Source of the DNA: a bacterium UBP8_UBA817
GTDB taxonomy: Bacteria; Margulisbacteria; Marinamargulisbacteria; UBA817
Direction of reading: 5' to 3'
DNA length: 14,135 nt
Assembly (NCBI GenBank): GCA_002296285.1
Contig: DBHX01000024.1
Location: 1 to 14,135, forward strand
Part shown: piece by piece, positions 6,121 through 13,296 of the stretch
Position numbering within the stretch: the first letter of the stretch is position 1
How the letters are laid out: every line of letters starts with the position of its first letter
Program-made: the position numbers and the translations under genes
The notes under the pieces: model-generated
Databases searched by the model: none
Told to the model about the DNA's origin: nothing
Seen by the model: only the letters and a program-made list of their open reading frames with translations

Positions 6121-7741
6121 ACTGAACAAGAACTGGTTAAGCACTAAAGCGTTACTCATCATCTTTTTTTGTGTGGTTGGTGCTTTTGTTTATTTATTAA
6201 AGTCAAAATCAATCTTACCATTGGTAATTCATTATTGGACCAAGCAGTTGCCACAAGCCGGTGTTGGTTCGCCACGATTGGTGGATATTAACAATGATAG
6301 TATCAAAGATATCATTATTGGGTCAGGATTTGAATGGTCCAAAAAAGATGAATCCGCCGTGAATGCCATTGATGGGAAGACCGGTGAGATTATTTGGTCC
6401 ACCATTGTTCCAGAATCGGCGTATGGCACCCCGTTTTTAGTGGATATCAATAAAGACGGGATCATGGATACGACGGCATCCGGTCGATTTATTGATGTCT
6501 ACATGCTCAATGGTAAAAACGGTGAATTTTTGTGGAAACTTTCTGAAAAGAATCCTGAGGTTGAATTTCTACCGTGTAATTTTAATTCTCCCACACCCAT
6601 TCCTGATTTGGATGGGGATGGGATTCGCGATTTTGTTTTGATTCAAGGTGGCTTGGCAAACAACACCAATCATGTGCGGGTTTATAATGAGAGAACGGGC
6701 GAGCAGATTGTTGATCGATACAACAAAGATCGTATTGTAAAGGCCATCAAAACGTTATTGGACAATAGCACAGATAAAACATTTAGTCTTCGATTATGTC
6801 AGGGGGATGACTGTGAAGTTAAAGAGATTGATCGTGACATGTTTGTTTATTATTCATTTGATGTTGTTTTGTCAAAACTATTTTTGAATCAAGAAGGGCC
6901 GGGTGGGCGAGTTTATGTCGTATCGTCTGGATCTGGAAAGGTTTTAAATCATTTTCGCGTGCCCATGAACCGTGAAAGCTGGAGTGTTCCCATTTATTTT
7001 AAACATAATAATGAACACCTCATTATTTATGGGTCGGGGGGTGAGCGTAAGAATGGGTACATGCAATCGAGTAATCTTGAAACCGGGGAATTAAAGTGGT
7101 TGGTGGAGTCACCGGATAAAGGTGTGTTATCATCACCCATGCTTCATATTGAAAATGACGTGCCAAAAGTCTCTGTAAGCACGATGGGTGGGGCTGTGTA
7201 CCAATTAAATGCGATTACAGGGGACGTGATATGGCAAGCCAATATTGGGTCTGAATATGAATCTTATTCTTCGGTTGCACCAATTAAATTCAAAGATAAA
7301 TCCACCATTGATATTGTGGCGGTATTTTCTCGAGGAGTTTGGCCAAAATATGAGTCCGCATCTCTGTATATTTTGGACGGTCAAACCGGCAAGGAAATAT
7401 TTCGTCAAAAGATCGGGTTTTGCAATGGGGCCTCCTCACCCATCATTGCCGATATTGATGGCGATTATTTGGATGATATTGTACTGATCACTTGCACAAC
7501 CCGGCAGCCTCGTTTGTTGGTTTTAGGCAATGATTTAAAAGAAATTCATTCAGAGCCACTGGATTCGGGTGGATTCGCAACCCCAGTGGTTGATGACATT
7601 GATGCGGACGGCTATACCGACATCATTGTGCCAAGATTTCATTTTATTTCCCGATTTAAGGTGGATCAGTTACGAACACAACCACTGAGTCTAAAATGGA
7701 ATCAGTATCGAGGGGTTCACTGGAATGGGGTCTTGGATTAA
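6089..7741 (+). CDS. Membrane-anchored FG-GAP/PQQ-like beta-propeller protein
   Basis: The 550-residue product has a basic N-terminus and one hydrophobic segment (about residues 20-37), so it is probably a signal anchor with the rest outside the cytoplasmic membrane. Five calcium-binding DxNxDxxxD-like loops of the FG-GAP type occur: residues 66-74 (DINNDSIKD), 119-127, 173-181 (DLDGDGIRD), 455-463 and 503-511. Between them are PQQ-propeller-like turns such as AIDGKTGEIIWS, LNGKNGEFLWK and LNAITGDVIWQ. The C-terminal WNQYRGVHWNGV recalls the WxxyRG signature often seen in such propellers. The function is unknown; a binding or scaffold role is typical. The start is the GTG at 6089, inside sdhB, because any later start would remove or cut the membrane anchor; no strong Shine-Dalgarno is seen, suggesting coupling to sdhB. 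The stop shares TTAA with the ABC exporter. Confidence 0.8.
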   Translation: MSISKKNQSDKLNKNWLSTKALLIIFFCVVGAFVYLLKSKSILPLVIHYWTKQLPQAGVGSPRLVDINNDSIKDIIIGSGFEWSKKDESAVNAIDGKTGEIIWSTIVPESAYGTPFLVDINKDGIMDTTASGRFIDVYMLNGKNGEFLWKLSEKNPEVEFLPCNFNSPTPIPDLDGDGIRDFVLIQGGLANNTNHVRVYNERTGEQIVDRYNKDRIVKAIKTLLDNSTDKTFSLRLCQGDDCEVKEIDRDMFVYYSFDVVLSKLFLNQEGPGGRVYVVSSGSGKVLNHFRVPMNRESWSVPIYFKHNNEHLIIYGSGGERKNGYMQSSNLETGELKWLVESPDKGVLSSPMLHIENDVPKVSVSTMGGAVYQLNAITGDVIWQANIGSEYESYSSVAPIKFKDKSTIDIVAVFSRGVWPKYESASLYILDGQTGKEIFRQKIGFCNGASSPIIADIDGDYLDDIVLITCTTRQPRLLVLGNDLKEIHSEPLDSGGFATPVVDDIDADGYTDIIVPRFHFISRFKVDQLRTQPLSLKWNQYRGVHWNGVLD

Positions 7742-9510
7742 AAGTCTCCCGTTTGGATGGTCCATAAATCGTAATAATCGCCGCGTTTGTTAATGAGGTC
7801 ATCGTGATTGCCAGATTCTGTAAGTTTGCCATTTTTTAAAACATGAATGGCATCGGCATGACGGATGGTGGATAACCGATGCGCAATAATCAACGCTGTT
7901 TTTCCTTGGGTTAATTGGGCCAAGTTTTGTTTTATGGCCCGTTCCGTTTCAGTGTCAACGGAACTGGTGGCCTCATCAAATATCATGATGGGGGCATCTT
8001 TTAAAATGGCCCGGGCGATACTTAAACGTTGGCGTTGCCCACCCGATAGCTTCACCCCATTTTCGCCAATGATGCTATCGTAGCCATTTGGACAAGATTC
8101 TATGAAGGCATGCAATTCTGCCATTTTCGCCGCATGATGAATGGCCGCATCATCCATGGCATCATCCAAGCCATACGCAATGTTTTCTTTGATGGTGCCA
8201 TGAAACAGGTAAATGTCTTGACTGACCAAGGCCATATGTTGCCGTAGATCTTTAAGTTGGATGGCCGTAATGCTATGATCATTGATGGTAATATCCCCAG
8301 ATTGAATGTCATAAAGACGCAGTAAGCATTTGATGATGGTGGATTTTCCAGCACCAGTAAAACCAGCCAATCCAACGGTTTGCCCATGCTCAATGGACAA
8401 GTTGAGACCATTTAATATATTTTGACTCGAATCATAGCCAAAGTGAACATCTTTAAATTCAATGCGTGAATTATGTTGATTGAGGGTGACGCCGATGGGG
8501 GGGGACGAAATGGTGGGTTCATTCGCCAATAAATTGCTTAATCGTTTGGCCGAGGCATTGGCGCGTTCATATTCATCGAATATTGTGCCAAGCCGGGTTA
8601 ATGGCCACAACAACCGTTGAATCATCATTGAGAATAGCACCAACTCACCAATGCTAATGATGCCTTGATCGGTCAGAACCCAATAACTGCCCAGCAATAA
8701 AACCCCAGAAAAACCAAATGCAATCACCATGCGAATGATGGGAACATACAAAGTGCTGATCTGAATGGCCTGAATATTGGCATCTCGATAATCCATGGAT
8801 GCCTTTTTTACACGATTGAGTTCGAATGGTTCAGCCGCAAAACTTTTAATAACCGCAATGCCCGATAAATTGTTTTCCAATCGAGCCACCAGTTCACCAA
8901 CAAAGTGCCGAATGGTTTGATAGTACGGTGAAATGCAGTGTTGATAAATGATGCTCCCTATAATAACGATGGGCACTGGAATTAGTGAAAATAGAGCCAG
9001 TTGCCAACAGGTGCTGGCCATGACAAATAGCACAAAACTGCATAAGACCACCAATTGAATCAGTTCGTTAAATATCGAGTTTAAAAAACGCTCCATTTGA
9101 TTGACATCATCATTGACAATGGCAATCAGTTGTCCCAATCGAATATTTTCAAAAAATGCCATGTCATGGTGCTGCAAATGTTGATAGGTGTGGCAACGAA
9201 TGTCGTGTTGCACATGTTGCGCGGTGGTTTGAAATTGACGTTGATAGACCCATTGCGTGATGCTTTCAAATAAGAAGATCAGTGCCCCCAGGACCGATAA
9301 AAATATGGCCACGGTCCACGCCGAATTATTGGGCAAAATGGCGGTGATCCATTCGGGGGTGCTACCTTCAACGGTATCGATGACCCAAGCCACCAATAAT
9401 GGTGGCATTAAATCCAATATTTTATTGAGAACACTTGCAATAATGGCCACCCAAAATTTGAATCGATAGGGGACCAGCGTCCAGCGAAACTGGGGCAGGT
9501 AATGTCGCAT
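7738..9510 (-). CDS. ABC exporter half-transporter (MsbA/multidrug type, fused TMD-NBD)
   Basis: This 590-residue protein fuses a six-helix transmembrane domain (hydrophobic stretches at about 18-45, 65-85, 145-170, 172-192, 250-280 and 285-305) to one nucleotide-binding domain. The ATPase shows Walker A GFTGAGKST (383-391), Q-loop Gln431 (LVSQD), signature LSGGQRQR (488-495), Walker B IMIFDE (508-513) and H-loop His544 (IAHRLST). All catalytic elements are present, so it should be active as a homodimer or with a partner. The family exports lipids, drugs or peptides; the substrate cannot be read from sequence and lipid A export (MsbA) is only one possibility. The ATG overlaps the stop of aspS by one base (TAATG), so it is second in an aspS operon. 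Its own stop converges on the propeller gene. Confidence 0.92.
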   Translation of the reverse strand: MRHYLPQFRWTLVPYRFKFWVAIIASVLNKILDLMPPLLVAWVIDTVEGSTPEWITAILPNNSAWTVAIFLSVLGALIFLFESITQWVYQRQFQTTAQHVQHDIRCHTYQHLQHHDMAFFENIRLGQLIAIVNDDVNQMERFLNSIFNELIQLVVLCSFVLFVMASTCWQLALFSLIPVPIVIIGSIIYQHCISPYYQTIRHFVGELVARLENNLSGIAVIKSFAAEPFELNRVKKASMDYRDANIQAIQISTLYVPIIRMVIAFGFSGVLLLGSYWVLTDQGIISIGELVLFSMMIQRLLWPLTRLGTIFDEYERANASAKRLSNLLANEPTISSPPIGVTLNQHNSRIEFKDVHFGYDSSQNILNGLNLSIEHGQTVGLAGFTGAGKSTIIKCLLRLYDIQSGDITINDHSITAIQLKDLRQHMALVSQDIYLFHGTIKENIAYGLDDAMDDAAIHHAAKMAELHAFIESCPNGYDSIIGENGVKLSGGQRQRLSIARAILKDAPIMIFDEATSSVDTETERAIKQNLAQLTQGKTALIIAHRLSTIRHADAIHVLKNGKLTESGNHDDLINKRGDYYDLWTIQTGDF

Positions 9511-11330
9511 TACCCGCCAATGAGTTCTTCAATGGGTGTTTTGTGTTGAATATTAAGGTCATCCAGTTGCGCCTCATCCACCAAGCTGGGCGCTTTGGTG
9601 AGTGGGCAATACGCCACCCGGTTTTTAGGGAAGGCAATCACATCGCGAATCGATGGGGTATTTAATATGATGGATACCAGTCGATCGATGCCAATGGCCA
9701 ATCCACCGTGGGGTGGGGTGCCGTATGTTAGTGCATCAACAAAGAATCCAAACTTCTGCTCAATTTCGTCTTCCGATAAGTTTAATAATTTAAATATCAT
9801 GGCTTGTTGTTTGGAATCATGAATACGAATGCTTCCACCACCGACTTCCTGGCCATTGATCACCACATCATAAGCTCGGGTGGTCATGTTGAGTAATTGT
9901 TCTTGGCTCATGCCATCGTGAACGGGTTCGGTTGGCTGAGTGAATGGGTGATGGGGGCTGGTTAATTGCCCATCATTAAGCTCAAATAATGGGAAGTCTG
10001 TGACCCAGCAAGCACTGTAAACACCCTCTGGAATTAAGTTGAATCGCTCGGCGACCAATACCCTAAACCGACCCAATACCTCATTGACTGTGGCCAATGA
10101 CCCATCCGCCACAAATACCATCACATCGCCGACATTGCCATTGACCGCTTCACGCGCGGCCATGAGTTCTTCATTGGTAAAAAATTGCACAATATTGGAT
10201 TCAAATTCATTGTTGTCCAATACCTTCATCCAGGTCAGGCCCTTCCCGCCACAGGATTGAATGGACTTTCCGGCCAAATCATTTTGAAGCATGTTCTTGC
10301 TCAGCTCATTGGCAAGTCCTGGAATAGCAAATCCTTTGATGGCACCACCGGCATTTGCGATGGAATTAAAAATTTTGTATCCACAGTTTTTAAACGTTTC
10401 TGTGACATCACCGAATGTCATGTCATAACGACAATCTGGCGCATCAGACCCATAGGTATTCATGGCATCCTGATATTTGATGTGCTTAAACGGGGTCTCA
10501 ATGGTTAACCCGTTGGATGCAAACGCCGCTTGAATCAATGATTCTGTAACCGTCATGACGTCGGTTTCATTGACAAAGGATGCTTCCAAGTCCAATTGGG
10601 TAAATTCTGGTTGGCGATTGGGGCGAAGGTCTTCATCGCGAAAACAACGTGCCACTTGATAATACCGTTCAAAGCCACTCATCATGAGCATTTGCTTAAA
10701 TAGTTGAGGTGATTGGGGGAGGGCGAAGCATTTGTTTTTATGAGTTCGAGATGGCACCAAGTAATCCCGGGCACCCTCCGGTGTACTTTTGGTTAAAAAG
10801 GGCGTTTCAATATCCAGAAACCCCGCATGATTGAGTGTGTCTCGCATGGCATTGATAATCTTGCTTCGACCAATGATGTTTCGTTGCATGGTTTGACGGC
10901 GAAGGTCCAAGTATCGGTAGGTGAGGCGGATGTCCTCATCCACAGTTAAATCCATTTTTTCAGTGGCTTTTTCAGACACCATAAAGGGCGGTGTTTTGGC
11001 TTCACTTAGAATCTCCAACTCCTCGGCAATCAATTCAATGGTGCCAGAATTCATTGAGCTATTGATGGTTTCAGGCGATCTCATCTGAATGGTTCCGGTA
11101 ACGTTTACTACAAATTCAGATCGCAGTGTTTTTGACTGTTTATACAGTCCTTGATTCTTATTTTCATCGCACACAATTTGCAAGGTGCCAGAGCGGTCGC
11201 GTAGGTGAATGAAGAGCAAATGCCCATGATCCCGAGTGGTGTCCACCCAACCCGCAACACAGACGGTGTCGTTTACATTTTGTTCAGTTATTTCAGCACA
11301 AGTTTGACGGTTATTCCAAGTAAATTTCAT
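9510..11330 (-). CDS. aspS: Aspartyl-tRNA synthetase, bacterial type
   Basis: The 606-residue class II synthetase charges tRNA-Asp, or both tRNA-Asp and tRNA-Asn if non-discriminating, in the cytoplasm. An N-terminal OB-fold anticodon-binding domain spans roughly residues 1-110. The catalytic core shows STPEGARDYLVPSR (182-195), LPQSPQLFKQ (204-213), motif 2 FRDEDLR with RQPEFTQLD (230-247), and motif 3 GGLAIGIDR (542-550). The bacterial GAD-type insertion lies between about 285 and 430, confirming the bacterial rather than archaeal form. WVTDFPLFE (442-450) is also conserved. Whether it is discriminating cannot be decided here, since no gatCAB or asnS is in the window. No Shine-Dalgarno precedes the ATG; a TATACT hexamer lies seven bases upstream. 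It is the first gene of an operon with the ABC exporter. Confidence 0.97.
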   Translation of the reverse strand: MKFTWNNRQTCAEITEQNVNDTVCVAGWVDTTRDHGHLLFIHLRDRSGTLQIVCDENKNQGLYKQSKTLRSEFVVNVTGTIQMRSPETINSSMNSGTIELIAEELEILSEAKTPPFMVSEKATEKMDLTVDEDIRLTYRYLDLRRQTMQRNIIGRSKIINAMRDTLNHAGFLDIETPFLTKSTPEGARDYLVPSRTHKNKCFALPQSPQLFKQMLMMSGFERYYQVARCFRDEDLRPNRQPEFTQLDLEASFVNETDVMTVTESLIQAAFASNGLTIETPFKHIKYQDAMNTYGSDAPDCRYDMTFGDVTETFKNCGYKIFNSIANAGGAIKGFAIPGLANELSKNMLQNDLAGKSIQSCGGKGLTWMKVLDNNEFESNIVQFFTNEELMAAREAVNGNVGDVMVFVADGSLATVNEVLGRFRVLVAERFNLIPEGVYSACWVTDFPLFELNDGQLTSPHHPFTQPTEPVHDGMSQEQLLNMTTRAYDVVINGQEVGGGSIRIHDSKQQAMIFKLLNLSEDEIEQKFGFFVDALTYGTPPHGGLAIGIDRLVSIILNTPSIRDVIAFPKNRVAYCPLTKAPSLVDEAQLDDLNIQHKTPIEELIGG

Positions 11331-11343
11331 AGGTTTCAGTATA
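11331..11343 (-). promoter_or_regulatory. aspS: Putative -10 element just before aspS
   Basis: On the minus strand TATACT (11338-11343) matches five of six -10 bases and ends seven bases before the aspS ATG. The gap, GAAACCT, contains no Shine-Dalgarno. No good -35 was found 16-18 bases upstream. If used, the mRNA would be leaderless or have at most a base or two of leader. Confidence 0.35.
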
Positions 11344-11376
11344 AACGAACCCGACTTAAAATTCTAGATGTTCATA

Positions 11377-11390
11377 TGGTAAAATAAGCC
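11377..11390 (+). promoter_or_regulatory. Extended -10 element just before the radical-SAM-like gene
   Basis: TGGTAAAAT (11377-11385) combines an extended TGn motif with TAAAAT, five of six to TATAAT. It ends five bases before the ATG at 11391, with AAGCC between and no Shine-Dalgarno. The extended motif could make up for the missing -35. This would again give a leaderless mRNA. Only 60 bases separate this gene from divergent aspS, so the two promoters are nearly back to back. Confidence 0.4.
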
Positions 11391-12092
11391 ATGTTTCATT
11401 TGCGATACTTTCAACAACACCATTGGTTTTATGGGCCTCGGTGTGACACATCCTGTGTTGTTTGTCAGAAAAGTGAGCCCGTTGGCCAATTACCAGATTC
11501 TGTGATTCAGCTCGCCAAAACAGGCGATATTTTAAATATCAGCGCAACCGTCATGGATCAACGGCTCATGGATCAATTGATATTGGCCAAATCGAAGGGG
11601 CTATTTCGGCGATTATGGTTCACTCACCGGGTGGATCAGATCCGCCCAGACATTTTGACCGAATGCGTGGATGAACTCATGGTCTGGTGCCCCGCACCTG
11701 ACCATAGTGAGTTTAATCATCGCTGTGGCCGCGAATTTTTTGAGGAATTTAAATGGCATGTGAAAACATTTAACATTCGCACCACCTGTGTCTTTCCCAT
11801 CTTGCAAATGAATATGGCCGAGCTTCCAGAATTTTATGATTTGGTGGATGAATTGAATGTGTTTGGCCTGATCTTATATTGCCCGAAGGCATTTAATCGG
11901 GAAGAAAGGCGCTACATTACGCGGTTTAAACGGGTGCCTCGCATGCGAATCTTGCCCATCAAAGATGCTCCCCTGCACTCGTTTTTAGGGACCCCAAACA
12001 CCATGGGTGGGGTGGCATTTGAATGGGCCGATTGGTGTTATGCAATGCGAAAAACACTCCGGCAATGGCCGCTCATTAAGCACACCCTATAA
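11391..12092 (+). CDS. Compact radical-SAM-like protein of unknown function
   Basis: The 233-residue product has a CX3CX2C motif at Cys18, Cys22 and Cys25 (GPRCDTSCVVC), the spacing that binds the [4Fe-4S]-SAM cluster of radical SAM enzymes. Alternating strand-helix text follows: GDILNIS (where the usual GGEP-like motif would fall), LFRRLWFTHR, VDELMVWCPAP, IRTTCVFPI, VFGLILYCP and RMRILPI. This fits a short (beta/alpha)6 barrel, with no C-terminal SPASM or twitch domain and no second cysteine cluster. I do not recognise a specific family or substrate. It is the only + strand gene between aspS and serC, so it is probably monocistronic. The absence of a clear GGE motif makes it divergent; a non-SAM Fe-S or zinc protein is possible. 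Confidence 0.6.
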   Translation: MFHLRYFQQHHWFYGPRCDTSCVVCQKSEPVGQLPDSVIQLAKTGDILNISATVMDQRLMDQLILAKSKGLFRRLWFTHRVDQIRPDILTECVDELMVWCPAPDHSEFNHRCGREFFEEFKWHVKTFNIRTTCVFPILQMNMAELPEFYDLVDELNVFGLILYCPKAFNREERRYITRFKRVPRMRILPIKDAPLHSFLGTPNTMGGVAFEWADWCYAMRKTLRQWPLIKHTL

Positions 12093-12137
12093 TATTTAAA
12101 TGCCATCAATATTCCCCCCCATTTCTTTGATGACAAT

Positions 12138-13235
12138 TTATGATCTGGCGTTGGTGACCAAGTTGAATTCATGCATGAACGATGCAAATCGTTCAATATT
12201 ATCGAGGGTTTGCGCATTGTAAATGGATGCTCTTAATCCACCCACACTGCGATGCCCTTTTATGCCATCAAATCCAGCCGCTTTGGCATCGGCAATGAAT
12301 TGCTTTTCAAACGCTTCATCGTGATCTTTTTGTCGGAACACCACATTCATCAGTGATCGGTCTTGGGCAGGCACCGGGCAGTAAAAAGATTCGCTTGAAT
12401 CAATGGCCTCATACAAGGCCTTGGCTTTATCAATATTGCGTTTTTCTTGAGCCTTTAACCCACCGTTGTCTAGCAGGTATTTAAACACCAAGTTGGCCAT
12501 GTAAATACCAAAGGTGGGAGGGGTGTTGTAGAGGGAATTGGCATCGGCATGTGTTTTGTAATTAAAAAAGTTAGGAATGTCATTGGGGCACTGATCCAAT
12601 AGAGCATTGCGAATAATCACCAACGTCACCCCAGATGGGCCAATGTTCTTTTGAGCACCGGCAAAAATAACACCAAAATCAGCAATATTTAATTCTCTGG
12701 ATAAAATGTCCGATGACATATCGGCCACCAATGGCGTCGGAGTTTGGGTTGGAAATGATTTGAATTGCGTGCCAAATATGGTGTTGTTTGAGCACATGTA
12801 AGTGTAGGCGGCATCGTCATTAAATCTGACGGAGGATAAATCCGGTAATTTTAAGAAGTTATCGTCTTCACTCGAAGCGATCACCTGGTATTGGTAGCCT
12901 TTTTTGAGTTCCCCAATGGCTTTTTTGGTCCAGCTTCCGGTGTTGATGACGTCCACGGATTTTCCTTGGGCAAAGTTCATGGGTAACATGGCGAATTGAT
13001 GCGATGCGCCCCCTTGCAGGAACATGACGGTGTAATTGTCTGGAATGGACAGCAGTTGTTTGATGTTATGGATGGCCGATTCATGAACCGCGTCATATTC
13101 TTTGGATCGATGCGACATTTCCATGATGGACATGCCGGATTCTTTGTAATTCACCAACTGATGCTTGGCTTCTTCTAAAACAGCTTCGGGCATGGCGGCG
13201 GGGCCGGCACTAAAGTTAACGATTCGCTTTGACAT
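12138..13235 (-). CDS. serC: Phosphoserine aminotransferase
   Basis: This 365-residue pyridoxal-phosphate enzyme converts 3-phosphohydroxypyruvate and glutamate to phosphoserine and 2-oxoglutarate in serine synthesis, and also acts in the pyridoxine pathway in some bacteria. The N-terminus NFSAGPAAMPEAVL, the EMSHRSKEY segment (39-47), LQGGASHQFAMLPMN (73-87), the PLP-binding Lys196 in GAQKNIGPSG and HRSVGGLRASIYNA (328-341) are all typical of class V SerC. The length is normal. A strong AGGAGGA ribosome binding site (13240-13246) sits four bases before the ATG, behind a good promoter. serA and serB are not in the window. The gene ends 45 bases from the radical-SAM-like gene, tail to tail, with no clear terminator between. 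Confidence 0.97.
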   Translation of the reverse strand: MSKRIVNFSAGPAAMPEAVLEEAKHQLVNYKESGMSIMEMSHRSKEYDAVHESAIHNIKQLLSIPDNYTVMFLQGGASHQFAMLPMNFAQGKSVDVINTGSWTKKAIGELKKGYQYQVIASSEDDNFLKLPDLSSVRFNDDAAYTYMCSNNTIFGTQFKSFPTQTPTPLVADMSSDILSRELNIADFGVIFAGAQKNIGPSGVTLVIIRNALLDQCPNDIPNFFNYKTHADANSLYNTPPTFGIYMANLVFKYLLDNGGLKAQEKRNIDKAKALYEAIDSSESFYCPVPAQDRSLMNVVFRQKDHDEAFEKQFIADAKAAGFDGIKGHRSVGGLRASIYNAQTLDNIERFASFMHEFNLVTNARS

Positions 13236-13239
13236 GAGT

Positions 13240-13246
13240 TCCTCCT
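13240..13246 (-). promoter_or_regulatory. serC: Ribosome binding site of serC
   Basis: AGGAGGA on the minus strand, four bases before the ATG ending at 13235. It is one of the strongest Shine-Dalgarno sequences in the window and contrasts with the absence of one before aspS and hupE. Confidence 0.85.
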
Positions 13247-13255
13247 GATTTTTTT

Positions 13256-13284
13256 ATTCTAAAAGGAAAGGGCGCACCTTACAA
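13256..13284 (-). promoter_or_regulatory. serC: Sigma70-type promoter of serC
   Basis: On the minus strand TTGTAA (13279-13284, four of six to TTGACA) is separated by exactly 17 bases from TAGAAT (13256-13261, five of six to TATAAT). Transcription would start near 13249, giving a leader of about 14 bases that just includes the AGGAGGA site. It overlaps the ribosome binding site of the divergent gene at 13297. Confidence 0.6.
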
Positions 13285-13287
13285 GGG
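13283..13287 (+). promoter_or_regulatory. Ribosome binding site of the right-edge gene
   Basis: AAGGG lies nine bases before the ATG at 13297. An in-frame ATG at 13288 directly abuts it and therefore cannot use it, so 13297 is preferred. Confidence 0.45.
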
Positions 13288-13296
13288 ATGATCGCG

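Noticed and set aside
7205..7487. Short overlapping open frames within the propeller gene on both strands
   Set aside because: They lie wholly within a long, motif-rich coding region, have no start signals and show no recognisable domain.
12093..12137. Terminator between the convergent radical-SAM-like gene and serC
   Set aside because: The 45 bases hold a C7 run and AT-rich text but no GC stem followed by T (or preceded by A).
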